The notes: a model not told the origin generated them from the letters alone. A stretch of DNA of 64,000 bases from Schwartzia succinivorans DSM 10502 (GCF_900129225.1 NZ_FQUG01000003.1:186001-250000); one strand, 5' to 3'. Positions 25,054 through 34,581 are shown, numbered from the stretch's first letter. Program-made: numbers and translations.

Positions 25054-25893
25054 TTATTCAAGAGAACGCACGGGCAGGGAAAATTCAGTGATGTAGCGTG
25101 TCTCGTTTGAGGTTTGCCAGTAGTCCTTGATGGACTGGACGATAACATCACCGGATACCTCGAGATGGTTCCTTGAGAGGTATTCATTGAGCTTGCCGTA
25201 CAGTTCTTTGTAATTTTTAGTATATGTGCCTGAGAAGAAGATTCGGACATAGAGACCGGCAGGAATCTGAATCGTCGGAAATTCCTCCTTCGGTGAAGTA
25301 ACCTTGACGAAATAACGCCAAGTCCTGTGCTGATTTTCTCCAAAGAAGTCGCTTTGACGTATAATCCATCCGGGTGGCGTGTTTCTGAAATCATCCTTGC
25401 CGAAGATGGACAAAACATGGTCAGAGAAAAGCTGCATACGGGCAGCAGAGTCTGCATCAGGAGGAACCGGGTCGCTGGCATATATTTCGCGAGTCGGAAG
25501 CCATGTAGTCTGGAAGACTCCGAGAGGAAGTCCGACCTGCTGCTTTAACTGGCTGAGCAGATATTCCATGGCGGTCTGCTTTTCACGTATGGCTTCAATC
25601 AGACGGTCATCCTCGGCCTTCTGACGTTCAAGCAGCCTTGTCAGTGCGGCAGGACTGCGGTTTTCAAGAAATGCGCGGATTTCCTTTATGGGCACATCCA
25701 GCTTGCGAAGATTCAAAATGATTTCAAGCTCATGGAATTGGTCAACGGAGTAGTAACGATATCCATTCTTTTCAATGAAGGAAGGAATTAAAAGTCCTGC
25801 GTTAGAGTAATAAATAAGTGTTTGCTTAGGAATGTGATAGAGATTTGCCAGCTCACCGATTGTAAAACAGGCTTGCTTTTTCTTTTGTTCCAA
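25054..25893 (-). CDS. MerR-family regulator with GyrI-like effector domain (1)
   Basis: A 279-residue regulator of the BmrR architecture: N-terminal winged helix (FTIGELANLYHIPKQTLIYY, YRYYSVDQFHELEIILNLRKL), a linking coiled coil (about 75-120) and a C-terminal ligand-binding domain related to GyrI (GLYVRIFFSGTY). Members activate transcription by twisting promoters with 19-bp spacers. The TTG at 25893 lies eight bases after CGGAGG and fits better than the GTG at 25902, which abuts the Shine-Dalgarno. It is divergent from the metal ABC transporter. It is similar in architecture to the 38755 regulator. Confidence 0.88.
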   Translation of the reverse strand: MEQKKKQACFTIGELANLYHIPKQTLIYYSNAGLLIPSFIEKNGYRYYSVDQFHELEIILNLRKLDVPIKEIRAFLENRSPAALTRLLERQKAEDDRLIEAIREKQTAMEYLLSQLKQQVGLPLGVFQTTWLPTREIYASDPVPPDADSAARMQLFSDHVLSIFGKDDFRNTPPGWIIRQSDFFGENQHRTWRYFVKVTSPKEEFPTIQIPAGLYVRIFFSGTYTKNYKELYGKLNEYLSRNHLEVSGDVIVQSIKDYWQTSNETRYITEFSLPVRSLE

Positions 25894-25914
25894 GGGGGAC
25901 ACCTCCGAGGGATT

Positions 25915-25972
25915 TTTTACAATATTAATTATACGTCAAAAAAATAGAAAATCCTTCCTTAATATTGTAAAA
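25915..25972. promoter_or_regulatory. Widely spaced inverted repeat in the merR / metal-ABC intergenic region
   Basis: TTTTACAATATTAA (25915-25928) and its exact complement (25959-25972) are 44 bp apart centre to centre, about four helical turns. They flank the divergent start region of merR and the ABC operon. It may be a pair of operator half-sites for a regulator of both, possibly the MerR protein or a metalloregulator. Confidence 0.5.
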
Positions 25973-26017
25973 TGTGCGAAAATAAATAGAATAATGTAGA
26001 GAAGGGCAGGATATACG

Positions 26018-26806
26018 TTGTTCAAATCTATTTTGCATCATTCAGCGGCATCAGGTGATGACTGCAGTAAGGTTTGTTGTACAAAAATAGAAAATTTTGG
26101 AGTCGGCTTTGGAGAAACAAAGCTTTTTTCGGGAGTCAATCTTCATGTTCACTGTGGACAGCTTACTGCTGTCATAGGGCCTAACGGCGCAGGGAAATCT
26201 ACGCTGCTTAAAGCAATTCTCGGCGAAGTCCCCCATGAAGGAAAGCTCAATTATATAGACGCAAAGGGAAAGCATACGGGACACCCTGTTATCGGGTATG
26301 TGCCTCAGTATCTGCGCTTTGATGTGAGCGCGCCTGCAAGCGTCATGGATATTTTTATGGCATGTTTATCAGGGCTTCCTGTTTGGCTGTGTTCATCTCA
26401 AAAGCTTCGTGCCCGTGTAAAGGAGGATCTTGCAAGGGTAAAGGCAGAGCATCTTATAGACAGAAGGCTGGGCGCGCTTTCGGGAGGCGAGCTTCAGCGT
26501 GTGCTTTTGGCGCTGGCCCTTGATCCAATGCCTGACCTGCTTCTTTTGGATGAACCGGTATCAGGTGTTGACCATAATGGATTGGTGTTGTTTTATCAGA
26601 TTCTGGCGGAGCTTCGTGAAAAAGAAGATATAGCAATCATACTCATTTCCCACGACCTTCATCTTATGGCAAAGCATGCAGATCAGGTTGTGCTGATGGA
26701 CCACGGAGTTGTCACCTGCGGAACTCCGAAGGAAGTGTTTGGCAATCCGAGAACACAGGAAATTTTTGGATTGATTACAGAGCTTCCCGATGAGGAGGCT
26801 GTGTGA
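26018..26806 (+). CDS. Zn/Mn-type ABC transporter ATPase (ZnuC-like)
   Basis: A 262-residue ATPase with Walker A GPNGAGKST (about 54-62), signature LSGGELQRV, Walker B LLLLDEPVSG and switch ILISHDLH. The TTG start follows GAAGGGCAGG. The next gene is an ABC-3 family permease, so the pair is a metal (Zn2+, Mn2+ or Fe2+) importer of the ZnuCB/MntBC type. No cognate ZnuA binding protein is in the window. Confidence 0.88.
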   Translation: MFKSILHHSAASGDDCSKVCCTKIENFGVGFGETKLFSGVNLHVHCGQLTAVIGPNGAGKSTLLKAILGEVPHEGKLNYIDAKGKHTGHPVIGYVPQYLRFDVSAPASVMDIFMACLSGLPVWLCSSQKLRARVKEDLARVKAEHLIDRRLGALSGGELQRVLLALALDPMPDLLLLDEPVSGVDHNGLVLFYQILAELREKEDIAIILISHDLHLMAKHADQVVLMDHGVVTCGTPKEVFGNPRTQEIFGLITELPDEEAV

Positions 26807-27654
26807 TGGAAAATATATACATGCTGCTGGAGATGCTTTTGCCCTTTGAATGGGTTGAGCATACCTTCATGAAAAATGCTTTCCTGGCGGTTCTGCTTGT
26901 AACACCGCTTTTTGGAATACTTTCAACAATGGTAGTATCAAACAGAATGGCGTTTTTCTCTGATTCGCTTGGTCACGGCGCGTTTACCGGTATAGCCCTT
27001 GGAGCTATTCTCGGTATGGGTTCTCCACTGGCATCACTCATAATTTTTTCACTTGTCTTTGCTTTACTGATTACGTACATAAAAAATAACAGCAGGACGT
27101 CAGCGGATACAGTAATAGGTGTATTTTCATCCACGGCGGTTGCCGTAGGACTTATGCTGATGTCACGTGGGGGAGGCTTTAATAAGTTTTCTTCCTACCT
27201 GATAGGAGACATTCTTAGTATTACGCCGGAAGATTTGGCGGCGCTGCTTCTGGTTTTTATTGTTGTTGTTACAGCATGGGCCTTTTTGTTTAATCGACTT
27301 CTTGTGCTTTCAATAAATGCATCCTTCGCGGGAAGCCGCGGAATACACGTTTTTCTGACGGAAAGCCTGTTTGCCGCGCTGCTGGCTGTTGTTGTCGCAG
27401 TGAGTATCCAGTGGGTCGGGCTTTTGATTATCAATTCTCTTTTGGTGCTTCCTGCGGCCGCCGCAAGGAATGCGGCATCCGGTGTCAAGGAATATCATTT
27501 GCTTTCCGTAGGGACAGCAATGATTTCGGGAGTGACGGGACTTATTTCAGCCTATTATTTCAACATGGCAGCCGGCGCGGCGATAGTTGCGGCAGCGGCA
27601 GTGATTTTTTTTGCGACATGGATGCTGAGAGGGAAATTTTTGAATAAGACTTGA
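26806..27654 (+). CDS. ABC-3 family metal permease (ZnuB-like)
   Basis: A 282-residue membrane protein with about eight segments; motifs DSLGHGAFTGIALG and SVQWVGLLIIN-like segment (VSIQWVGLLIINSLLVLPAA) match the ZnuB/MntB family. The ATG at 26806 overlaps the ATPase stop and follows GAGGAGG. The metal cannot be deduced from the sequence. Confidence 0.9.
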   Translation: MENIYMLLEMLLPFEWVEHTFMKNAFLAVLLVTPLFGILSTMVVSNRMAFFSDSLGHGAFTGIALGAILGMGSPLASLIIFSLVFALLITYIKNNSRTSADTVIGVFSSTAVAVGLMLMSRGGGFNKFSSYLIGDILSITPEDLAALLLVFIVVVTAWAFLFNRLLVLSINASFAGSRGIHVFLTESLFAALLAVVVAVSIQWVGLLIINSLLVLPAAAARNAASGVKEYHLLSVGTAMISGVTGLISAYYFNMAAGAAIVAAAAVIFFATWMLRGKFLNKT

Positions 27655-27673
27655 TAGGAAAGGAAGATTCCTT

Positions 27674-28153
27674 ATGAAAATAGAGTATGTAGATAAAGGC
27701 TCCTGCTCCCTGTGCGGGGGAGGAACAGAGCTTGTTGAGATTGAGTGGGGGAAATCTGATATTGAGCCCATGCTGATGTGCGCGGCTTGCCGTGACGAGC
27801 TGATGAAGCAAATGCAGGCGGCAGAAAAAGAAGCGCCTCAGTGCTCAGAGGATGGATATCCGCCTCTTACAGCGGCTATTGCTGCAGAAGCTGCAGGCAT
27901 GACTGAGGAGGAATTTGATGAAAAATATTTGACGGATACCATTGACCGCGTTGTATTTGAATTTGTACGGGGCTATGGAAGGCTTGAGCTTGACGGACAG
28001 GCAATGACAATGATGGTTCTCATGCTTGAGGATGTATCCGAGGAAGAGATTTCAAAGCATCTGAGCAGACTTGTTGAGCGCGGTATAATATATAAGGTTC
28101 AGGGGAAAAAGGATTGGTACGGTGCTGACTATCCGTTCTCTGACGATATTTAA
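27674..28153 (+). CDS. Hypothetical protein with N-terminal CxxC pair
   Basis: A 159-residue soluble protein, not recognised as a named family. The N-terminus carries Cys11-x2-Cys14 and Cys36-x2-Cys39, a probable zinc ribbon. The C-terminal 60 residues (LEDVSEEEISKHLSRLVERG) look like a helical or winged-helix segment. It lies 19 bases after the metal permease, probably in its operon, so a metal-storage or metal-dependent regulatory role is possible. That is inference from context. Confidence 0.6.
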   Translation: MKIEYVDKGSCSLCGGGTELVEIEWGKSDIEPMLMCAACRDELMKQMQAAEKEAPQCSEDGYPPLTAAIAAEAAGMTEEEFDEKYLTDTIDRVVFEFVRGYGRLELDGQAMTMMVLMLEDVSEEEISKHLSRLVERGIIYKVQGKKDWYGADYPFSDDI

Positions 28154-28314
28154 AAGATTAGAAAATTAATATTTACCTAACTGAAATAACAAGAAAAATT
28201 AAGCAATTTTACGTATCATAAAGATGAAAATGAAGAAAGATTAAAAATAATCGTCAAATATTAGAAAAATAAGTATGGTTTGATATATTTGACATAAAAC
28301 CGAGGGAATGTTTC
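28154..28314 (+). other. AT-rich intergenic region
   Basis: No gene, terminator or repeat recognised. A weak TTAGAA-N17-TATATT promoter-like element is present but not convincing. Confidence 0.3.
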
Positions 28315-29259
28315 GTGGATATTAAAATGAAACTTCTCGTGTTTGCGGTTGATTTGATTTGCCCTTTGATATTGGGGTATGCGTGCAGGTATCAAAAGAA
28401 GCTTGGGGATAATTTTTTTAATAAAATGATATTGAATAATATCCTCGTCGTTTGTCCTGTTGTCTCATTCCTGAGTTTTTGGGTTATGCCGATTACACGG
28501 GAATTTCTGTGGCTGCCTGTTATGAGTATAGCGCTTGGTTTTGTACCGGGAGCTATGGCATACTGGCTTGCAGGCCGCAAATATAAAGATTATCGGGAGC
28601 AGGGCGCATACGTTATGGCGGCAAGCCTTGGAAATCTCGGAACGATTGGCGGAATATGCGTGTTCCTGATATACGGGGAACGCGGCTACGCCTATCAGCA
28701 GATTGCGACACTTTTCCAGTATGTGCTGATGTTTATGTTCTGCTATCCGCTTGCCAGGAGATATGAGACAAAGGCAGAAGGGAAAAGCGGCCAGAAGGTA
28801 TCGGTTATTTCTATGCTGTTTTCTAAAAAGCAGCTGGCTGTAGTCGGTATACTCCTCGGCGGAGTACTTCAATGTGCAGGTGTTCCGAGGCCTGAGGTAT
28901 TCAGCGGCGTAACACAGATTTTTATTCATTTTGGAGCATGGACAGGACTTATTCCTGTCGGATACTCAATTGAAATTTCAAAAATAAAAAAATATTGGAC
29001 ATCACTTTTTGATTTGTCCTTTATAAAATTTGCTGCGGCTCCTGCCGTAATTTACGGATTTTCGCATCTTGTGATAAAAAGTCCGGACATGCTGGGCTCG
29101 CTGCTTATATTATCTGCCACTCCGACGGCTGTAAATGCTGTCGTGACGGCAAGACTCTACAAGCTTTCACTTGATTTGTCGGTTGCGGCTTTTATCGTGA
29201 CTACAATTATATTTTTAACAATGGTTTATCCGTTTTTGTTTTTTGTTTTGGCAGGGTGA
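28315..29259 (+). CDS. AEC-family (auxin efflux carrier-like) transporter
   Basis: A 314-residue inner-membrane protein with about ten segments in the two-half arrangement of the AEC/malate permease family (e.g. ending SATPTAVNAVVTARLY, FIVTTIIFLTMVYPF). The GTG start follows GAGGGAA. Bacterial members export or import organic acids such as malate; the substrate here is unknown. It precedes tolC-macAB and its end overlaps the longer upstream tolC frame. Confidence 0.8.
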   Translation: MDIKMKLLVFAVDLICPLILGYACRYQKKLGDNFFNKMILNNILVVCPVVSFLSFWVMPITREFLWLPVMSIALGFVPGAMAYWLAGRKYKDYREQGAYVMAASLGNLGTIGGICVFLIYGERGYAYQQIATLFQYVLMFMFCYPLARRYETKAEGKSGQKVSVISMLFSKKQLAVVGILLGGVLQCAGVPRPEVFSGVTQIFIHFGAWTGLIPVGYSIEISKIKKYWTSLFDLSFIKFAAAPAVIYGFSHLVIKSPDMLGSLLILSATPTAVNAVVTARLYKLSLDLSVAAFIVTTIIFLTMVYPFLFFVLAG

Positions 29260-29290
29260 TTCCCTGACACTCATGAGAGGAATGAGACCT

Positions 29291-30766
29291 ATGAAGAAAA
29301 CAGGACGTTTTAGAAAGGCGGCGGCTCTTGCGGCGGTTATGCTGCTTTGCGGAGCAGCAACGGCCAGTGCTGCGGATTTGACGATTCAGGAAGCAGTGGA
29401 TATGGCACTGGAGCAGAATATTTCGCTCAAAATCAAGGAAAAGGGAGAAGACACGGCAAAGGCAAATTTGAAATCCGCAAGAGGAACTAACAGCTTCTCG
29501 GTTTCAGCCGGTGCAAGTCTTACAGATACAAAGACAAATGATGTTGAAACGATTAGAAACGGTTCGACATCTTTAAGTGTTTCCTTACCGCTTTATTCCG
29601 GCGGGAAAAATCAGGCCAACATCAAAAGTGCCGAAATAGGTATGGATGTGGCCCGGCTGCAGACATTGCGCGAGCGCGAGGATCTTCGGCTCAAGGTTAT
29701 AAAAGCATATTATGATGTGCTGGAATCAAAGCGTGTGGTGGAGATTGATCAGGAATCAGTTGACCGCTACAAAGCACATCTTACTAATATGGAGCAGCTT
29801 TATTCTGCAGGAAGCAAGGCGCGTCTTGATGTTCTCCGTTCTTCGGTTGAGCTGACGAATGCACGGCAGACACTTATAAAAGCAAAGAACACATACGAGG
29901 TAAATGTGGTTACGCTGAAAAATCTTCTCCGCATGGACCAGAGCGAGCCTTTGAATTTGACTGAGGATTTCAGATTCACGCCGTTTTTTCCGAAAATGGA
30001 TGCGTGTGTAAGCTATGCGTTTGCGAACAGAAAGGACCTGATTGTTGATACATACAAGCTGAAGCAGCAGGAGCTTGCGGTGACAGTGGCACAGGCAGGC
30101 TATCTCCCGACTCTTACGCTTAATGCCGGTGTCAGTGGGGACCATCGCTTTACGCAGGGACATGGCAACGATCATTCCCGTACTATCGGTCTCAGGGCCA
30201 GCTGGAATATATTTGACAGCGGTTTGACTGAGGCGGCTGTAGATAAAGCAAAGACGAATTATGAGATAGCTGAGCTTCAGGTGAAGAAGGACAAGGAGGA
30301 TATTGACCTCAACGTCCGTCAGCAGTATTACAATATGCGTGAGGCACAGCGCCGTCTTATCGCCACGCAGTCTGCAGTAAAGGAAGCAGAAGAGGATTAC
30401 TACATCACTAACGAAAAATACCGCGCAGGTCAGGGTATTATGCTGGATATTCTCGACGCGCAGGTGGCGCTCTCTACGGCACAGCTCAATTACATCAGTG
30501 CCGAGTATGATTATGCACGCTATAAGGCCGCAGTTGAAAACGCGGTCGGTCTTGATATAGGCCAGTCGCCTAATGTTATTGACCCGAATGCCGCGGCAGA
30601 GGCAAAGAAACGCTTCGGAGACAGACCGGTTCCGACTGATGCTCCTGTATCCCGGGATTATCTCCATGCGCGCTCGGTTGTAGATGATGACCGTGTTCCG
30701 GAAGAAATAGAGGCAGCTGCGGCTGCAGCCAAAGCGGCCAATATACACGAAAGGGAGGCGAGATAA
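29291..30766 (+). CDS. tolC: TolC-family outer-membrane efflux protein
   Basis: A 491-residue trimeric channel-tunnel protein. It has a signal peptide (AAALAAVMLLCGAATASA) and two repeats of long amphipathic helices with family motifs (LTIQEAVDMALEQN, LYSGGKNQANIKSAE, GIMLDILDAQVALSTAQLNYI). The ATG at 29291 follows AGAGGA. Its stop overlaps the macA start (TAATG), so tolC-macA-macB form one operon and one envelope-spanning pump. Confidence 0.93.
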   Translation: MKKTGRFRKAAALAAVMLLCGAATASAADLTIQEAVDMALEQNISLKIKEKGEDTAKANLKSARGTNSFSVSAGASLTDTKTNDVETIRNGSTSLSVSLPLYSGGKNQANIKSAEIGMDVARLQTLREREDLRLKVIKAYYDVLESKRVVEIDQESVDRYKAHLTNMEQLYSAGSKARLDVLRSSVELTNARQTLIKAKNTYEVNVVTLKNLLRMDQSEPLNLTEDFRFTPFFPKMDACVSYAFANRKDLIVDTYKLKQQELAVTVAQAGYLPTLTLNAGVSGDHRFTQGHGNDHSRTIGLRASWNIFDSGLTEAAVDKAKTNYEIAELQVKKDKEDIDLNVRQQYYNMREAQRRLIATQSAVKEAEEDYYITNEKYRAGQGIMLDILDAQVALSTAQLNYISAEYDYARYKAAVENAVGLDIGQSPNVIDPNAAAEAKKRFGDRPVPTDAPVSRDYLHARSVVDDDRVPEEIEAAAAAAKAANIHEREAR

Positions 30767-31902
30767 TGGAAATCAACGGGAAAGTGAAGGCAGGAATAGT
30801 CGCGCTTGTTATAGCGGCCGGCGCTTTTGGCGGTTGGCAGTATTATCAGTCATCTCAGAAAGCAGGCAAAGCGGCTCAGGTTCAGACGGTAGATGTAAAG
30901 CGGCATGATTTGAAGTCGACCGTATCAGCAACAGGAACACTGAGACCTGTTAATTCGGTAGAGGTCAGCTCCAAAATTACCGCACGAATAAAAACTGTGC
31001 TTGTCAAGGAAAATGACAAAGTAAAAGCAGGGCAGACAGTTGCTACCCTTGACGGCAAGGATTATGAAGCTAAGCGCGAGCAGGCACAGTATAAGGTCGT
31101 AAATGCGAAGGCGAAATATGACCGTATAGCACATCTTTATAATATTGGTGCAAGCACCCAGGAGGACTATGAGGATGCGGTGTATCAGTATGATACGGCG
31201 CTCAGTAATCTGGAGGTTACCGAGTCCGACCTTGCAGAAACGGTTATCACATCGCCTATGGACGGTGTTGTAGTTGGTGAGCCTCTGACCCCTGGTACAA
31301 TGGCAGTTCAGGGTAATTCCAATCCAACTGTAATTATGCGTATAGCAGACCTTTCTACTAAGCAGATAAAGGCGAAAATTGATGAAACAGATATCGGTAG
31401 TGTGCGTATCGGGCAGACAGCAACATTCACGGTAGATGCTTATCCGAATAAGACATTTAACGCACGTGTATCACTGATTTCACAGACAGATGTGACCAGC
31501 AGCTGGGAAACCTCGTCCTCATCCTCAAGCTCATCGTCAGTCAGTGTAATTTATTATTATGTAACCCTTGACGTTGATGATCCTGATAACCTTCTTCTGC
31601 CCGGTATGACGGCACAGGTGGAGGTAATTACATCGGATAAACCGCAGACACTTGCAATTCCTATTTCCGCGCTCAAGACAAATACCGGCGGAAGCTATGT
31701 GCTCGTGATGCAGCCGGATGGCTCAACGAAAGAGCAGTATATCGAAACAGGTGTCTACAGCGACGAGTATGTGGAAGTGCTTTCCGGACTTAACGAAGGC
31801 GATGTTATCGTTAACAGCTACAAGGCGAAAAAGAGCAGCAGCTCCGGAAATTCAAGCGGAAACCGCAGCAGCGCCCGTCGCGGCGGGCCACCACCATTCT
31901 AA
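30766..31902 (+). CDS. macA: MacA-type periplasmic adaptor
   Basis: A 378-residue HlyD/RND-type membrane fusion protein: N-terminal anchor (GIVALVIAAGAFGGWQYY), barrel-sandwich half (VKRHDLKSTVSATGTLRPV), alpha hairpin (about 95-150), a serine-rich loop (about 245-260) and a Ser/Arg-rich C-terminus. It links the MacB ATP-driven permease to TolC. The gene overlaps tolC by one base and ends 13 bases before macB. Confidence 0.92.
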   Translation: MEINGKVKAGIVALVIAAGAFGGWQYYQSSQKAGKAAQVQTVDVKRHDLKSTVSATGTLRPVNSVEVSSKITARIKTVLVKENDKVKAGQTVATLDGKDYEAKREQAQYKVVNAKAKYDRIAHLYNIGASTQEDYEDAVYQYDTALSNLEVTESDLAETVITSPMDGVVVGEPLTPGTMAVQGNSNPTVIMRIADLSTKQIKAKIDETDIGSVRIGQTATFTVDAYPNKTFNARVSLISQTDVTSSWETSSSSSSSSSVSVIYYYVTLDVDDPDNLLLPGMTAQVEVITSDKPQTLAIPISALKTNTGGSYVLVMQPDGSTKEQYIETGVYSDEYVEVLSGLNEGDVIVNSYKAKKSSSSGNSSGNRSSARRGGPPPF

Positions 31903-31915
31903 GGAGGTGAGCGCG

Positions 31916-32623
31916 ATGGAAAAACCTATGATTGAGCTCGCCGGCATAAAGAAAATATACTATGTAGGAGGGCAGGAGGTAGCGGCTCTTGCAGGTATTG
32001 ACCTCAACATAAAGCAGGGTGAATTCGCTGCGCTCATGGGGCCGTCAGGTTCAGGTAAGTCAACTCTTATGAATATCTTAGGGTGTCTCGACAGACCTAC
32101 ATGCGGTTCATACAAGCTTGATGGGCAGGAGGTTGCGAATCTGACGGATGACGAGCTTGCCGTAGTGCGAAACAAGCGGATAGGCTTTGTCTTTCAGAAC
32201 TTTAACCTGCTGTCGCGCATATCAGCAGCAGATAATGTGGCACTGCCTTTGATATACGCGGGGGTAGGCAAGAATGAGCGGAAGGAACGGGCAAGAAAGG
32301 TTCTTGATGCTGTAGGCCTTGGCGACCGTGCAGACCATCAGCCAAATGAGCTTTCAGGCGGTCAGCGTCAGCGCGTAGCGATAGCCAGGGCACTTGTGAA
32401 TGACCCGCATATCATTATGGCAGATGAGCCGACAGGAAACCTTGACACGAAATCGACCAAGGAAATAATGGAGATTTTCGAGGGGCTTCATAGAGAAGGC
32501 CGTACTATTATACTTGTCACGCATGAACCGGAAATCGCGGCATGTGCCAGCCGACAGCTGCTGGTGCGTGACGGACTGATTACACAGGATGCAGGCAAGG
32601 GCGTTAAAATGGATGTCGTATAA
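31916..32623 (+). CDS. macB: MacB-type ABC transporter ATPase
   Basis: A 235-residue ATPase of the LolD/MacB class: Walker A GPSGSGKST, signature LSGGQRQRV, Walker B IIMADEPTGNLD, His of ILVTHEPE. The ATG at 31916 follows AAGGAGGTG; upstream in-frame starts lie within macA. The E. coli MacB has ATPase and permease fused; here they are separate genes, as in many Firmicutes. Confidence 0.93.
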   Translation: MEKPMIELAGIKKIYYVGGQEVAALAGIDLNIKQGEFAALMGPSGSGKSTLMNILGCLDRPTCGSYKLDGQEVANLTDDELAVVRNKRIGFVFQNFNLLSRISAADNVALPLIYAGVGKNERKERARKVLDAVGLGDRADHQPNELSGGQRQRVAIARALVNDPHIIMADEPTGNLDTKSTKEIMEIFEGLHREGRTIILVTHEPEIAACASRQLLVRDGLITQDAGKGVKMDVV

Positions 32624-32638
32624 AGGAGGAGTGGCCGC

Positions 32639-33859
32639 ATGGGAATGTTTATGGAAAGCGTTGAAATCGCGCTTCATGCCCTGTTTGCTAATAAGCTGCG
32701 TTCCATCCTCACAATGCTGGGTATAATTATCGGTGTAGGAGCCGTAATAGCCATGATTGCAGTCGGCATGGGCGTCAGTCAGAAGGTAACAAGCTCGATT
32801 GCAAGCCTCGGCAGCAATATGCTTATTGTACGTCCGGGCGCGGCAACGACAGGCGGTGTAAGAGGCTCGGCAGGCTCGCGAAAAACACTGAAATATGAGG
32901 ATGCGCAGGCAATCAAAAAGAAAATAAAGGACGCACAGTATGTTTCACCGGTGGTAAGCAGCTCCTTTCAGATTGTCAACGGTAATCAGAACTGGAATAC
33001 ACAGGTGCAGGGTGTAACGCCCGAATACCTGCAGATTCGAGACCTCAGTGTATCAAACGGTTCATTCATTACAGAAAATGACCTGGCTACAAGAAATCGT
33101 GTTGCTGTCATAGGAACGACGGTTTCCGAGAACCTTTTCGGAGAAGAAAATCCTGTCGGACATGTTATCCGGGTAAAGAATCAGCCGTATCGCGTTATAG
33201 GCGTGCTTGAGAGCAAGGGCCAGTCCTCTACAGGACAGGACCAGGATGATACGGTCATCGTACCGCTGACGACAGCTATGGATCGTCTTTTGGGTATTAC
33301 CTACGTAAATATGATAAACGTGCAGGTGGTAAGTCAGGAAAAGATGGATGAGGTGCAGTCGAACATCGAGACACTTCTGAGACAGCGTCATCATCTGGTG
33401 GGTGACAAGGAAAACGACTTTCAGGTGCAGAACCTTACGAGCCTTATGGCGACACTCAACGAGACAACTACTATGCTGACACTTTTCCTTGGAAGCATAG
33501 CGGCAATCTCGCTTATCGTCGGAGGAATCGGTATCATGAATATCATGATGGTTTCGGTTACTGAGCGTACACGTGAAATCGGAATAAGAAAAGCACTTGG
33601 AGCTACCTTCAAGAACATAATGACGCAGTTCCTGATAGAATCTGTTGTAATTGGTGTAATAGGCGGACTTATAGGAGTTGCCTTTGGTATCGGTGTGGCA
33701 CTGGCTATATCGAAATTCGGAGGATTCCAGACGGTTATTACGATAGGACCTATTCTTATGTCCTTCAGCTTTTCGGTGGGAATCGGACTTTTCTTCGGGA
33801 TATATCCTGCAAGAAAAGCAGCACTTCTTGACCCGATTGAAGCACTTCGTTATGAATAA
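32639..33859 (+). CDS. MacB-type ABC transporter permease
   Basis: A 406-residue FtsX/MacB-family permease: TM1 (LRSILTMLGIIIGVGAVIAMIAVGMG is the N-terminal segment), a large periplasmic domain (about 50-275), and three C-terminal segments including GGIGIMNIMMVSVTERTREI and PARKAALLDPIEALRYE. It forms the membrane part of the MacAB-TolC pump, which in other bacteria exports macrolides, peptides or lipopeptides. A terminator follows. Confidence 0.93.
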   Translation: MGMFMESVEIALHALFANKLRSILTMLGIIIGVGAVIAMIAVGMGVSQKVTSSIASLGSNMLIVRPGAATTGGVRGSAGSRKTLKYEDAQAIKKKIKDAQYVSPVVSSSFQIVNGNQNWNTQVQGVTPEYLQIRDLSVSNGSFITENDLATRNRVAVIGTTVSENLFGEENPVGHVIRVKNQPYRVIGVLESKGQSSTGQDQDDTVIVPLTTAMDRLLGITYVNMINVQVVSQEKMDEVQSNIETLLRQRHHLVGDKENDFQVQNLTSLMATLNETTTMLTLFLGSIAAISLIVGGIGIMNIMMVSVTERTREIGIRKALGATFKNIMTQFLIESVVIGVIGGLIGVAFGIGVALAISKFGGFQTVITIGPILMSFSFSVGIGLFFGIYPARKAALLDPIEALRYE

Positions 33860-33864
33860 GAAAA

Positions 33865-33905
33865 AAGGGCACGCAGCCGTTGATGGCCGTGTGCCCTTGC
33901 TTTTT
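33865..33905. terminator. Bidirectional terminator after macB and xpt
   Basis: AAGGGCAC pairs with GTGCCCTT, an inner GCC/GGC pair extends it, then GCTTTTTG; A-run on the other side. Confidence 0.85.
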
Positions 33906-33915
33906 GTGCAATAAA

Positions 33916-34491
33916 TTATTTCTTCGTGAACGTAACCTTTCCGTCCTCAAGTGACGCAATGCTTGCGAGGGCTTCGAGGTGATAGCCTGCTTCGATGAGG
34001 CGGCTGTGTCCCTTCTGAAATGCCTTTTCGATGGCGATTCCTATTCCTGCGACTGTGGAGCCTGCTTTTTCTACAATGCGTGCCATGCCGAGGGCAGCTT
34101 CACCGTTGGCGAGAAAATCATCAATTATGAGAACCTTTTCCCCTGCGGGCAGGAATTTTTTCAGCACAGTAATATGTGCGGTCTCCTGTTTAGTAAAGGA
34201 ATAAACATCCTCAACATACGCAGGCTCTGACATGAGTACAGACGCTTTTTTTCGTGCGAAAACAAACGGGACATTCAGCACGAGTGCTGTCGTGAGGGCC
34301 ATGGAGATACCTGAAGCTTCAATCGTAAGGATGCGCTGGATGCCTTTATCTGCAAAAAGCCGTGCAAATTCTTTGCCCATTTCCATCATGAGCTTCGCAT
34401 CTACCTGATGGTTCAGAAAGGAATCCACCTTAAGGACACCGCCCGGCAGGACAAGTCCTTCTTCCTTGATACGATTTTCCAATAACTCCAT
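33916..34491 (-). CDS. xpt: Xanthine phosphoribosyltransferase
   Basis: A 191-residue enzyme converting xanthine and PRPP to XMP in purine salvage. The PRPP-binding motif is VLIIDDFLANGEAA, and the N-terminal MELLENRIKEEGLVLPGGVLKVDSFLNHQ is characteristic of Xpt. It is divergent from a xanthine-type NCS2 permease. Its promoter (34527-34554) leaves a short leader, so a purine riboswitch like that of Bacillus subtilis xpt is absent here. Confidence 0.96.
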   Translation of the reverse strand: MELLENRIKEEGLVLPGGVLKVDSFLNHQVDAKLMMEMGKEFARLFADKGIQRILTIEASGISMALTTALVLNVPFVFARKKASVLMSEPAYVEDVYSFTKQETAHITVLKKFLPAGEKVLIIDDFLANGEAALGMARIVEKAGSTVAGIGIAIEKAFQKGHSRLIEAGYHLEALASIASLEDGKVTFTKK

Positions 34492-34526
34492 GATATGACC
34501 TCCTGAGTAAAAAGTGTATTAAAATA

Positions 34527-34554
34527 AGTATACGATTCTCTAAATAAAATGCAA
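34527..34554 (-). promoter_or_regulatory. Promoter of xpt
   Basis: Minus strand TTGCAT, 16-bp spacer, TATACT. Confidence 0.65.
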
Positions 34555-34581
34555 TAGTAATTATGAAAAGACAAAAATTTT

